Made by a program: the position numbers and the translations under genes
In this document: positions 33,805 through 45,916 of the stretch, piece after piece
How the letters are laid out: every line of letters starts with the position of its first letter
Numbering within the stretch: position 1 is the first letter of the stretch
Notes under the pieces: generated by a model
Told to the model about the DNA's origin: nothing
The model's database searches: none
The model's input: only the letters and a program-made list of their open reading frames with translations
Assembly: GCA_013368325.1 (NCBI GenBank)
Contig: JAACJK010000114.1
Coordinates: 248,001-312,000 of the forward strand
Direction of reading: 5' to 3'
DNA from: Ephemerocybe angulata
Lineage: Eukaryota > Basidiomycota > Agaricomycetes > Agaricales > Psathyrellaceae
Length of the DNA: 64,000 nucleotides

Positions 33805-34217
33805 CTAGACGTAGGGCGGGCGACCCAGGGAGTGATCAGACGAAGACGAAGAGGATTCGTCACCCTTCCCGTCTTCGAGATGGACGTCGACCTTCTCGTT
33901 CGACTCATTGGATCGAGAACGCGGCTGCCAAGTTGAAGACTTCCAAGGGACGACCTTCGCTGTGTACAATTCGTCGACCTAGAGGAACGCAGTATTAGAT
34001 GACGCGTAACCTGACAGAAGCTTGACAGAAACGCACCTCTTCGAGACTGAGACCCTTCGTCTCGGGTATAAAGAAAAAGACGTAGAAATATCCAAAAACC
34101 AACACGCCAAAGAACACGAGAAGGATCATGGGCCCAATCCTAGAAAGCATAATCAATAACTCCACTCCCCAAGGCGAAGATTCAAGCAGGAAGACGTACT
34201 TGTGGACGATACGTGGG

Positions 34218-35581
34218 ACCGTGTATAATTTCGCTTGGGCCAAGTTGACTTGGTCAACTTGGGTCAACTTGCCCCCGCCAAATGAGCCCAAGTTCGAACC
34301 AAGTTAGGGCAAGTCGCTTGGGCAACTTGATTCCCACGGAGCGACAATTTCGCTTGGGTCGAAAACTTGGGTGTTCTGAATCGGCAGGGCAAGTTGAATA
34401 GTTAATATCTCATTCCGGCTCCCAAGAACATGACTGGGGACCATTTGAGTACCTATTATAGATGCCATAATAGGTACTCGAGTGCTTATAGGCATGGCAC
34501 CGTCGTAATTATTCACCCTTTCTATCATTTCCCTTGCTTTTATACAATCTAGTATACAGTCTTATTTATACAGGAGTCGAGTAGATTGCACACTGGGGAA
34601 CTCTAGTCTAACCACTATATTCCCAATGATGAGTTAGAACAGACTGGAAGACGTAAGACTTCGAAATGTGATTGAGATTTGCGGCTCATCTGAATTGTGG
34701 GCCTTGGAAACAGGTCGAACCGAGACTTCGGCTTGCCCTAAACAAATATGGTCTGGCCGAGCTCTGAACGGCGGTGCAGTGGCAAGGCACAAGCCCAGCA
34801 AAATCGTTTATATATTGTTTGGAAAGCGGGATCGAAACATGTCTCGGCTTGGTCTCGGCAATTTGAGTGTTCTGCTTTTCATATATTTTCACGGATATAA
34901 CGAGCAGTATCCCATTGAGGAGCTCTAGGTGGTAAATAACAGCAGCTATATCACTTCAACGCTGTGTGTGTGTGTGTGTGTGTATCTTCCAAGGTCGGTT
35001 CGCCATTTATTGACACCGACCCCCAGGGCGGCTTACGGAGAGAAACTCCAAAAACTCCTGCTGTATGTGTTATCGGAGTAGCAGAAAGCAGCGGAGACGG
35101 AATTGGAGCCAAAAAAGAATCAGGCGGAGACTGGAGTATATCAGTTCCGGCAATGCCCATACACTCTTACTTGGGAGCTGAGCCTCACCAGACCAGATTA
35201 TAGGTAATGTAAGTATCACCCTACGTCCTCGCGCCCGCCAAGTTAGGGGTTACCAACTTGGGTCACAACTTGGGACAAATTTCAGGAAAAGGCTCAGGTG
35301 CCAACGGCAGACGAGGTGAAGCTTAATCACTGTCTAGTATCACCCTCACGACCAGTCCTGGCCCTTACCATACAGAAGCGACCTCTAATTACCATGGTAT
35401 GTATATAAAACAGCACAAGTTAGTGATACCGATTCTTGCTAAATTGACTTGACCTTCGCTTGTACTTGCACCGACTTGCAAGTTGGTCCAAGTCAACTTG
35501 TCTCGTTTTGGCGGAGCCAAGTTAGCCCAAGTTGACCCAAGTTGACCAAGTCAACTTGGCCCAAGCGAAATTATGTACCAC
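34218..35581. mobile_element. 1,364-bp TIR element with 11-bp target duplication, inside transporter B
   Basis: CGATACGTGGG occurs exactly at both borders (34207-34217 and 35582-35592), a textbook target-site duplication. The ends are inverted repeats: after a few differing terminal bases both read (A)TAATTTCGCTTGGGCCAAGT inward and stay matched for about 45 bases through TTGACTTGGTCAACTT and GGGTCAACTT. The subterminal zones are dense in CAAGTTGAC/GTCAACTTG, which also makes local palindromes. No transposase frame is seen. Duplication length (9-11 bp class) and long inverted ends suggest a non-autonomous Mutator-like element, but that assignment is inference. Confidence 0.9.
34963..34983. 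repeat. (TG)n microsatellite
   Basis: About ten TG units inside the element that interrupts transporter B. Confidence 0.8.
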
Positions 35582-37221
35582 CGATACGTGGGGAGAAGAA
35601 CGAAAGAAGGAAGTTCCAAAGCCAGTTGGTAGCACTTCCGAGCGCGATACTCTTCGCCCGAATACGAAGAGGGAACGACTCGCCAAGGTAAACCCAAGGC
35701 GTCGGACCCCAGAAAACAGCAAAAGAGAAGACATGGAGAACTGCGAAGGTAATGAGGACATCGCCACCTTGCTTCTGCCTGGGGGTCAGTTCACTAGAAG
35801 GAGTGCCGGCGGGTGCGAGCATGTAATGGGCAACGAGGGCAGCGATGAGAGCACATGTGGCCTCTGCGACGGCTCCGGTGAGAAGAGACTGCAATATGTT
35901 TAACGATCCGCGCGAAGAATAGTGTAGATGAACGCTCACACGGCGGCGACCCCATTTCTCAATCAGATACAAAGCGGGGATGGTTCCTATGACCGAGACT
36001 GCACCCAGGATGACTTGGATAACGTACGGCGAGAGACTGGATTGAAGTGGATGAGAACGTGCAAATGGAACGGTGACGCGATGCAACCTACTTCGTTCCG
36101 GCGCTCTTGAAAAAGGTGTCTCCGTAGTAATCTAGAACCATGGTAAGCACCTGCGTACCCATAGCTCCAGAAGTACGACTCACAGTAGAAGTTTTGACCA
36201 TTCAACTGCTGGATAAACTGCAGCGTCATTCCATTGATCGTCCTCTTCCAGAGCGCATTTCGCGTCGAGAAACACTCCGCCCAAGTCGCCTTCCCGCCCT
36301 CGTTCTCCGCCGTGATGGAATACTGAAGCTCATCGACGAGTTCCTGAACGAGCGGGTCGTCCTTCGAGATACCGTTAAGCGTAGCGACGACCTCGATCGC
36401 CTCTCCACGACGCCCGCTGGCGATAAGATGCCTCGGGGACTCTGGCAGGAATAACATTCCGGATAGCATGATGAACCCCCATACCAGCTGGAGGCCAATC
36501 GGGATACGCCACGACGCTGAGCCTGAGAGGTGGTGGGTGCCGAGGTCGAAGATGTAGCTGATGAAGAGACTGTAGGACGAGGTCAGACCTATGAGATCGA
36601 GCACGCGGAGCGATGGGACATACCCGACTATGACCTGCAGCTGGTATAACACTAGCAGCGTACCACGAAGGGCTTTGGGGGCGGTCTCTCCATTGTAGAG
36701 TGGAACGATGGCTAGGGTGGAGGAATTAGGTTCGGACCACTGACGAAAGCGAGAATAGCGTACCTGAGAGTGCCCCAACACCAAGACCAGCGATGAACCT
36801 CCCTACGGTGATTTGTACAACAGAAGAGATAGTAGCCGTCTGGATAACAACGCCAATGGTAAAGATGGCTGACCATCCCAAAATCGAAGAACGCCTTCCA
36901 AGTCGGTCCGATGTGAACGCCTGGGCTATTGCTCCGACGAAGGTACTGCACGGAAGGGGTGGAAGAGACGGTGAGCGACGTCGCGCGATGAGGCGGAGAG
37001 GCGTGTAGTCACCCAGCGGAGAGAAGGGAGGTGATAATAGATTGTCTTGAGCTTGAAAGGAAGTATTCGTCGTCCGCTCCTAGCTCTCCGAACGTCCGAA
37101 TGAAGTTGGGCATGATCAAGCATCCCGAGATAACACCAATGTCGTATCCAAAAAGGAAGCCTGACGAAAACACAAAAGGTCAAACGAACTCAAAGCCATG
37201 CATATTCGAACGGGTACACAC

Positions 37222-37224
37222 CAC
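37222..37224 (-). other. 3-base microexon GTG in transporter B
   Basis: On the minus strand it is preceded by an acceptor (GTCGTCTAG) and followed by a donor (GTGTGTACC). It occupies the same place as the GCG microexon of transporter A and again supplies the second glycine of FGGFLFGYD. Confidence 0.55.
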
Positions 37225-37337
37225 CTAGACGACGGCATCGAGTAAGTAATCGCACTTATGCTGGTGAACACGGCGAACGCACCGAAAGCAATGAATACAG
37301 CCAACTGAATGGCATTGCGATTCGTCGTCTTGCCCAT

Positions 37338-40300
37338 ACTTGCGTGGAACGGTTGTCGATGTCCAGTACTGCGTCGCTCCCAGAACGTATAACAGCCTCA
37401 GGCGATAGCGGAAACGAACCGGCGAAGGTGATAAAGAGGCGGGGCGGGTGGGTTGCGACCACGTTCTGCAGTATTTATACTTGCCCGTTTAACGCGCCCA
37501 AATACTGGAATGCGACAATCATCATGATGATTACTCTCCTCGTGGCGTTCTCCACCGGTTGGGGAAAGCCAAGGAGCCGTTCAGTGGAGACGACAACCTC
37601 GGCACCTCGTTCATACGCAAATTCTGCTGAAGCGAAACCAGAGGTGATGCCGTGGAGCTGTGGCATCTGAGGGAAGGTCGAGGCGGGTTAGCCGGTCGCC
37701 ATTAAAGGACGTTTCGAACAAGTTTCGGGGTCTTGAAATTTGGGAAAGACCCACGAACACGCCAACGTGAATCCTGAGGTTCCAGCGGAACATACAAGTT
37801 TTAGCACATTGAGAAAAAGATATCGACGCATATATAGTTGCCAATTGTGGCGAGACGCTATAAGGTTATCCCGACACCCGTTCGAGATACAAATGACGTC
37901 GCCAAAGCTCGGTCTCGACAGCGATGATTCCTTTGATAAGCGCCTCGTCATTCCGCCCTCCCCACGTTGCCATGGGCGCGAGGCAAGTGACGATCTCGAG
38001 GCTAATCCAGGGTGTCTTCGGGGTATTCTTCGACGTCGCAAGAGCCCAGTGCCGTGAGCAGAGACAGAAGATGGCATGCAACCAACAAATATCCCGATCC
38101 GACTGAGACGTCCCTATCCAGATGCATCAGGTTTGAACTTGGAAGATATGCGGCCCCGTCTGGTGCAGAGTCCGCTCCTTAGCGGATGTTGTCCCATTCG
38201 TTTTACGGCAGGAGAATTGAGAGAGGCTCCAAGCTAGTAGAATTGGTACAGGCAGCTCAAACAGAGCCGCCGTGACACGGCTCTAAGCCCTACTTGGACA
38301 CCCCGCCAACCTACAAGCCACAACCCGAGAAGTTATGGGAGGGCGATAATCACAATCAGCAACCGATCCATGCGGGGCGACAATCTGAAGGTCCAGACCC
38401 AAAGTGACGTTGACGCACCTCTTGCTGCCTATATCGACCTTCTAGCACCATTCGAGAGGCCACCAAACAATGCACTACCGATTACGACGGCCCTGGGGGA
38501 ATGAAAGGTGGTCTACAGATGACGGATACATACGCGTTACGGTCGCGATACAACGCTAGAACGGTTCAAACTTGTCCAGATAGGTCCACAAGAAATATTG
38601 AGAAGGATATGTCATGGCGAAGGGCGAGGATATTGAGAACTTCACCTGGACACGCCAGACGACTTGCAGACGACAGCCAGATACAGCCGGAGCAATCCAA
38701 TTGGGCGCCAACTCCCGTGCGCTTGGTCAGTAACTCCCTCGCACTTCGAATGGCCGTGAAATGTACCGACGGCCAAAATCTGTGTGGACAGTCCATGAGT
38801 AGACGACAAATTGAAAGGCGGAGGGGAAATACCACTTATGACCACCCTGCTTCCGAGCCGGCACCACCAGTCGTTGCCTTCTCCTCCTCCGATTCCGACG
38901 AGGTGCTATACGCAGTGAGGAAGGTGTGTCGAAGTGACTAGTAGTACGGCGGCTGGTCCAACCAGCTTGTTAGTCCTGATGATTGACGGTCTGAGACTGA
39001 GCTGCAGTGTGGCAGCTCTCCTGCAGCGCCACGAGGTTGTCTGTCAGTTTCAGGCGCAGGAGGAGATGGTACGGACAACGCCATGCACGTAAATGTTCTG
39101 GTAGTTCGTCTGCTAGGAGATCTGCTCAAGGCACATATAAATAGTCTCCTTTCGTTCTGGTGCGCATATCAGCGCTCTCGCTCTGCGTCTGCCGCCGCAT
39201 TGAAGGTGTCAGAAAGTGGTAGACAGATAGCGCGAAGCACCAAAATTCGCAGGTAGTCAACGGGTACGCTGAAAGAGAAACTGCTCGTGTGTGAGGTAAG
39301 GTATCCATCGATAGCGCTATAGAAAGGACGCACAATCTTTCTAAAACCGTTTCTCTCCAATCTCTTCTATCTTCGCCACCCGAGGATGTCTTCCAGTCCC
39401 AGGCTGGACCCTCACTAGTCACTAGTCGCTGGTCGATGCCAAGCGTAGGTTACAATGGACACGGGCGCCAGTCGTAGCTTCTTCAATCAGCTATTGAATC
39501 ACAACTGAGTGTAAATTCATGGTGCACGATGCAGGGCTGTGAAGTTCAAATGGTTGGGACATGGCGGTTGGGACATGCCATGGGGGTTGGGATGAAGTCA
39601 TGAAGAATTGGCTGTGATTGATTCCGAGTTCGGCCGTGGGCGTTGCGGGAACCATACATGGCAAGTTAGCCCCTGTCTACTAGTGATAGGGCCATCCTTG
39701 GCATACTCCACGCGTCCTTGAGCACCAGAGTGTTCCCTAGTGTTCCGTTCTGCATCCTTGTCGACCACCCACATCCTGGTGCCCCGGTTACAGATCTCCG
39801 GGCGGTTTAGTGTGGGTTTCGCACACTGCATGTTATATATCCTCGGTGGCTTCGTGCAAGGGTCGATAATCTGAGACCTGCGCAATGGTTTCGTCTAGAG
39901 AGATGGAGCGCATCTTGGAGGGATGCACAATTTGACCTTGACAGAATGTTGTCAAGGATAGGGGATATAATAATAGATATGTTCCGCCACAAGAGCTGAC
40001 ATTGAGCTTCATCACGATAGACAAAGCAAAAGCTCTTTCACCGAATGACCCGATTGGGAACATGCTATATCCCATGTTAACACGATCGCAGAGAATCCAG
40101 ATGGCTCTATGGATCTGTGTACAGCAGGTTGTAGTAAGTCTACTTATAGCGGGGCACCGAAATGGGCTTCCGAGTCGACGATGTATGCGCCGGCCTCGGC
40201 GTCTATTTATGCGCTCTGCGTTACAGGTGTTGGAAGCTCTCAAGGCAGATGAAACTACCATAATATGAGAAAGTTAATAGCCCTAGGGCTGTGCGTCTGC

Positions 40301-40612
40301 TTCTGCCCAGGATGACTCATGTCATCGTTTATTGCCACTTTTCCAGTCACATGATAGGTCGAGCTCCCAAATGAGCGAACCAAGACGCTTGTTTGGTATA
40401 TTTGTGCGTGATTCTGTGTTCATTTTGCCCCTGTTGCCACTGATCATTCTTTGTCTTTGCTTCCTCCCACAATTTTCCAGCCCAGTCCAGCTATCCCTCC
40501 GCCCTATCCATTCGCCCAAGGTCTTCAGTGTTCATAGACACACTTCTTACTGTGAGTGATTGCCTCTCGTTCACGTTTAAGCCCTTTTGAGCTCACGGAA
40601 GTACTTTTAGCA
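37338..40612. other. Long gene-poor stretch
   Basis: Many short overlapping frames, none with a motif. The frames at 37688-38077 (minus) and 38501-38941 (plus) are the longest but show no splice pattern or family signal. The last about 100 bases before the kinase at 40613 carry a pyrimidine-rich leader and a likely 5'-UTR intron (GTGAGTGATT...TTTTAG). Confidence 0.4.
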
Positions 40613-42646
40613 ATGAACAAAGGAAACACTGCGAAATTGGAATCGATCGAGGATGTTAAACGAGAAACAATGGGCCGCATCGCAAGCGCCCAGGAGAGCT
40701 GGGCTAGGACGATGTACAGCGAGAGTGTTCCCCAACATACAGTCGACAGAATCAAAGCAAAGCTCAACATTACCAACGGGCGACTCAAAGACGTCCCCAT
40801 GGTTCCAAGGATGAAATGGGATCTATACGACCCACTCGTTAACATCATACAATCCATCGTCGCGGCTTCAGGAAACGCCAAGCACGAGAACATGACTCGC
40901 GAGGTCATGCACACCCGGGGAAAACGTCTCGTGAAACAAGCCCTCAACACTAAGATGTCCCCCGATATCGTTATCAAGGCCACCGGCAACTCGTTCGAGC
41001 TGCCTCGCACCAAAGACATAGACGGCGTGGATGCGACCAGCGTTGGGTACACCAATGTGACCACTGTGATAGAGGTGAAGCTGGATCACACTACCAACGA
41101 CGATGCGGAATTTCGCATTGCGATGAAGGAGGTGCAGAGGATGGGCGTTTACGCAAAGTGAGTATAACCCGATTCCCAACATCTCCATCGCGTTGAACTC
41201 AACTACGATACAGGGAGATATTCGCTCAGCAGCCCAACCGCCTCTTCGTTCGATTCTTGGTGATCACGCAGGCCCGTGTCCGGCTCATCCAGTATGACCG
41301 TGCTGGGGCATTGTACAGCCCGCTTATTAACTACCACAACGATCCCGACACTCTCATCCGCCTCGTCGTTGGCCTGAGCTCCGTCGCCGAAGTCGAACTT
41401 GGACTCGACGACACCATTCGCTGGGAATCTCGAAAGGGAAAGAAGATCCACGGGTCCGTCATAATATATGACGAGAAGGCTGATGAATACAGGCAGTACA
41501 AGATGCGGAATATCGACCCTTTTTGGAGACGCGACGCACTCTTCGGCCGAGCGACGAGGATGTGGGACGTTGTTGACGGAAACAAGCAAAGGCTTCTTGT
41601 GAAGGACGCTTGGATAGCGGTGAAGGGCACCACGCCGGAGCACATCCTCCTTGCAAAGGCGGCGAACGTCATAGGAGTGCAGCAGCTTGTAGACTATGAA
41701 GACCGGGCTGGAACGGAGTTTGGGGAGATTGAATTCTTACGCCCTGCGCCCGAGGCTGGCAAGAAATCCAATTTCGAGAATATGACTTTCCAGCGCATCG
41801 TCACTGTTCGATACGGCGAAGCCTTACACTCCTTTAAGACAGAGAGGGAGGTACTGACTGCTCTCCGTGACGCCATTGCAGGTGGGTTATACTTTCTGTA
41901 TACTCTATTGGCCCACACATTGCTGATCATAACTTTACCAGCACACGAACGCTTGATAGATGTCGGAGTTCTCCACTGCGACATCTCACTCGCAAATATC
42001 TTGTTCGGGGTACCCGGAGCCTCTGAAGGCCTTCGCGGCATCCTTATTGACCTCGACATAGCCGTCGAAGTAAAGTATGGCAAAAAGATCACCGGTTATC
42101 GCACAGCTGTAGGTCACCACATCTAACCTTGTCGCATGTATACTAACACGCTTCGCGTTGCAGGGAACACAATACAGCCTGTCGCAGCTTCTCCAAAGGG
42201 GAAAGGGTCGGCCCTGGAGGCCAGCACACGACTACCTCGACGATCTCGAGTCGTTCTTCTGGGTCCTCATCCACATCATCTTCGACCGCGTCCAACACAG
42301 CCAAACCTGGACTCGGGACCCCATCAAGGCCTTTAGCAGCGTCGACATGATGGTGTCAGGAGGCATGAAGCGAGCCTTTCTCAGCACCGACCTCGTCCAA
42401 TCGAAGATCCCTGATTGCTGGACCCCGAAGTGCAAGGACATGGTGATCGCGTTCCACGACTTTATGCGCGAGATTGCCATTCAAAAGGAGCGTATCGTTG
42501 GGAGCATGAAGGAGAAGTGGGACCCAGCTCCGATGCAAGCTCTGCACACTCTGAAGAGTGAGCACTATGGAAAGATCCTTGAGATGATGGATTCAGCTCT
42601 CGATGCCATTGGGTCAGATCGTTCGCTTCCTCGGGTTGAGAAATGA
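40613..42646 (+). CDS. FunK1-type fungal protein kinase (copy 2)
   Basis: Four exons: 40613-41157, 41214-41881, 41942-42108, 42164-42646, with introns of 55-60 bases and exact frame at each junction. The protein of about 620 residues has an N-terminal helical region (KRETMGRIASAQESWARTMY), a middle region with IVIKATGNSFELPR and VIEVKLDHTT, then the kinase core: VGVLHCDISLANILFG (HCD loop with metal-binding N), LIDLDIAVEVKYG (DFG-like DLD) and RTAGTQYSLSQLLQRGKG. The C-terminal lobe includes DYLDDLESFFWVLIHIIFDR, a FunK1 hallmark. Exon borders are the same as in copy 1 (4413-6426), so the two are duplicates in inverted orientation 36 kb apart. Probably an active or pseudo-kinase in signalling, substrate unknown. 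Confidence 0.92.
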
Positions 42647-43219
42647 ATTAAGACTTTCAGCTTTTCAAAATTCCATGCTCCATATCCTGTTCTACATATG
42701 CTCTGTATTCCGAATGTATTTTGCATTAAATTTCGATGTATACATAGTATACCTGTCGGGAGTATCTCTGTGCACCATTAGTACTCAATATAGCCCAAGA
42801 CTGCGATGACGGGCCCAGCTGGTCAACATCCCGTTAGCATACATGTGCGCGGGCGTCTAATTAGACGCTCAAACTCGCACAGATATAAGTCTCAACATAG
42901 TTCGATCATACTTGAAAAGATATTTTGAATGGGAGAGAGTAGTCTCCAGATAGTACTCGGAACGCTCAGCACAACTCGTTGCTCCTTTGAAGTCAATCAA
43001 ACGCATCAGGTGTGTTGCTTTGGCTGTCACCTGACAGCGCCTCCCCAATTGAGCGGGACGGGTGCTGTTTGGATGTTTGGTTGCGCTATGTGGTTCGCGT
43101 TGCCTCTGGTGGCACCTCTTGGCTCTTTCCTTTGTCCCACCACGTTCGCGGTTTACGGTGAGCAGTGGCATTTCTCTGAGCCTTTCAGCGGTTCTGACGT
43201 CCAAATCAGGGCTGTCATA

Positions 43220-43410
43220 ATGCCCAATACAACCCGAGCTCCTTCGCTCGCCTCAAGAGACGTCCGTGAGGAACTTAAGAACCGCATCGCAAAAGCCGAC
43301 GAACACTGGGCGAGAACTCTATACCGTAACAGCGTATCACCCCAGCTCGTGAACGAGGTCAAAGCAAAGCTCAACATCTCCTATGGCCGCCTCAACGGCA
43401 TCCCCGAGGA
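43220..43410 (+). pseudogene. Truncated FunK1 kinase copy (N-terminal fragment)
   Basis: From ATG 43220 the frame reads REELKNRIAKADEHWARTLY and VNEVKAKLNISYGRLNGIPE, clearly matching the first about 63 residues of the two complete kinases. The likeness stops near 43410, and the frame ends at 43435. A 5'-UTR intron like those of the full copies (GTGAGCAGTGG...AAATCAG) lies upstream. The missing 90 percent of the gene was lost by deletion or never copied. It is in the same orientation as, and 570 bases beyond, copy 2. Confidence 0.75.
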
Positions 43411-43740
43411 TGTATTACTTGTATGCAACCAATAGTATCTTTATGACGCTTGTCTCCTTTGATAAAGGTTGTCGAAAGCTGAGTTGCGAGACACATCACC
43501 TAATTACTTGTGTTTCGATTAGATTAGATTCTTCGATGGCATCACAGTCTCCGAGTCAACAGATCGGGGTGCTGGCATTCAACAGAATCAACTGGCATTG
43601 CCTGGCAACGCCTTTGTCTCTTTGCCCCACACGCTCACCTGCGCACCGGAATCTATGCTCCATATAATGCCCAAGGGCTGATACCGCTCGAGGTATCTAA
43701 ACCCACCAAACTGAGCGATCTGGCACCAAGGAGATGCTCA

Positions 43741-44290
43741 CACGACCGGCAAAGTCCTGTCCAATGCCGTCCTGTCCAATAACCGGCCGGTCAACCGAGC
43801 CGAATTGGGAATGCCGCGCGTGACTGGCGGTCACACAAAATGAGGAGAGGCGCGAGCGTCGGGGAGCATAGTGGCCTGGCGTGGGCCAACTACATGAAGT
43901 AGGCTGGTTGTCTGGTGAGGAATTTGGGTGTTTTTACCCTGTATAGCATGATCCGTGAGGAGCGCTTAAAATATGGTTCTGTTTCCCTAGATGAAGTGTA
44001 AATTAATGGTGTGTAAAAATTCAATTTTTGCGGTCCTCATTAGTGCAACATAAATGGACTTGAAGACCCAGAAATAATTGGGGGAGGCCTCTCCAAAGCC
44101 TTTTCTATGTATATAATTTCATGAAGTATAATGTCCATGCAGGAGATCACAAAGGTGGGCAAGGGGGCCACCATCCTTCGCCCGCCCTCTGGTGTGACGC
44201 TCTGTCACGCCGCGTCGGGAGCCGGAAACGCGGCCGGATATTGGACCGGTAATTGGACATGACGGATTGGACAGGACTTTGCCGGTCGTG
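43741..44290. mobile_element. 550-bp MITE with perfect 25-bp terminal inverted repeats
   Basis: 43741-43765 (starts CACGACCGGCAAAGTC) is the exact reverse complement of 44266-44290. TCA flanks both ends (43738-43740 and 44291-44293), a 3-base target duplication. CTGTCCAAT is repeated inside the ends. The CAC- start, 3-base duplication and subterminal repeats suggest a non-autonomous CACTA (EnSpm)-like element. There is no coding capacity. Confidence 0.85.
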
Positions 44291-44522
44291 TCATGTCCAT
44301 CACCCAAATTAGGCACCCACGACAACGCCATATCTGACCATAACTCTAATGTCTGGGGTACCGGAGATGTAATTATGATATGACCGATGACAAGGCTATA
44401 CAATCCTTGGTAGAGATGGTGAGCTCCAGAACCAAAGGAATCTTCCATCTCTCGCAACCGGGTTGAAAGACACAACCCTGTCAACCAGCCCCACGCGGTA
44501 TTCAATACAGAGCTGGTTCAGT

Positions 44523-44742
44523 AGAGACATACGATCGATTAGAGCCAAACCCAAGTCCGGCCCCACGCAACCGCGCCGCACTGCATTGCAAGATAAGATA
44601 GGCGCCGCTCTGGGCCTCAGTCGTAACTTCGAAGCAGGATCAGCTGGATCCGATCCTTCGGGTCTAGAGACATACGATAATCGATTGATTAGAGCCAAAC
44701 CCGAGTCCGGCACGACGCAACTGCGGCGCGCTGCATTGCAAG
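44523..44742 (+). repeat. Two diverged direct repeats of about 70-77 bp
   Basis: 44523-44592 and 44666-44742 both begin AGAGACATACGAT, contain GATTAGAGCCAAACCC and GTCCGG, and end CTGCATTGCAAG. They are separated by 73 bases. Small insertions and substitutions show an older duplication. Confidence 0.8.
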
Positions 44743-45797
44743 GAGTAAGGGATGCATTTGGGATGCATTAGGCGCACATGTGAACGAAGCGACAAGCAAC
44801 AGGGCTCTACATGTCCTATGGTAATCCCAGTGACAATACGAGAGTATACAATATCGCAAATATCATAGGGATACGCTGACGGTATTACTAGCCGACGTAC
44901 TTGAATGCCCTCACACAACAAGACCATCCTATTTGTGAGATTGATCGCTCCGCCAACATATGCACACAAGCACCCACAAGTCCTGAGGAAGATTGTACCC
45001 GCCCACTTCCCTCATTTCGCTCTCGATATCTCGCGTTGGTACGGAAAAGAAGACCCGAAACTTGCAGTGGCAATAAACTTGATGCCTTGGTCCTCGAGCT
45101 ACGTATCATTAATCCGTAGGAGACGTTGTCCCTTTGAACCGGGTGACTCCAGTCATCATTAACGGCCGTTCTCGCGCTCTTCATGGGGGTCCCTCCCCTT
45201 CCACTCACAGAGATCTCTTGTTCAAGCTGGGAGAGAACTTACTGCGTAGATATCTCCAAAGTACGGGATGCTCAACTATCTCATGCAGTAACAAGGAAGT
45301 TTCAGTTTGTCTGTCTGAATGTTGAAATAGATGCCGTTGAGCCTCCCAACGGGTAACCTACCGTAAGCTAGCCCATTTAGGGGGCTGGTAAGCAGTGTTA
45401 CATTTTGACTACCGTATCCACGGCAACCGCTGGGTGCGTATGTCCAGGAGCAAGTAGTAGTCTAATCGGCCACACACGCTGACATCCCAAGATCGAAGGA
45501 GAGGAGCTTAAGCTCACATAAGTACTATTTGCGGACCCTTAACTTGCTCAGGGATCCTCGCTATCTGGAAAGTAAGGCTGTCAGGTCTCAGAACTTCGCA
45601 AAGGGATGCAAGGCAATGTAAATTCTATGGCGGCAGTGATTTACCGTTCACACGCGTTCTGAAGCTGCAGGGGCTCTGATATATGTCATGGAAGCCTTTT
45701 TAGATACACCTGGCAGCCCTGGCAATTACCGCAAAGCTCGTAGCGTCGCCAGAGTAGAGCATTGCAACCTGTAACCAAGCGTCCCTGCCGAGGCACA

Positions 45798-45916
45798 CAA
45801 GTGGTTGGCCGAATCGGAGGCTGAATATACTTCCGGAAGTCCTGAGCAGGGTCAACGATTGAAGTAGGCACATGCCGAAACCCGCAAGTGGTTGGCCGAA
45901 TTGGAGGCTGAATATA
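45798..45916 (+). repeat. Two 32-bp direct repeats, 87 bases apart
   Basis: 45798-45829 and 45885-45916 (CAAGTGGTTGGCCGAAT...GGAGGCTGAATATA) differ at one base. Confidence 0.8.

Larger units (their letters stand above)
33805..37337 (-). pseudogene. MFS sugar transporter B, interrupted by a transposon
   Basis: Minus-strand paralogue of transporter A with the same exon pattern: [18 protein letters not shown] (37337), microexon GTG (37222-37224), [115 protein letters not shown]. At FSPRI the frame runs into the element at 34218-35581 and stops within a few codons. Beyond the element the gene resumes (HK, intron, [30 protein letters not shown], intron, VDELYTAKVVPWKSSTWQPR) to a TAG at 33805-33807. 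The product would lose the last helix and the PETKG motif, so transport is probably lost. Apart from the insertion I see no other damage, so the event looks recent. Confidence 0.9.

Noticed and set aside
34201..34230. Alternative reading of the element in transporter B as a large intron
   Set aside because: Exact 11-bp direct duplication and inverted ends show an insertion. Borders are not GT-AG.
38501..38941. Plus-strand ORF of 146 codons
   Set aside because: No motif, no splice signals, ordinary composition, so it may be chance in a gene-poor stretch.
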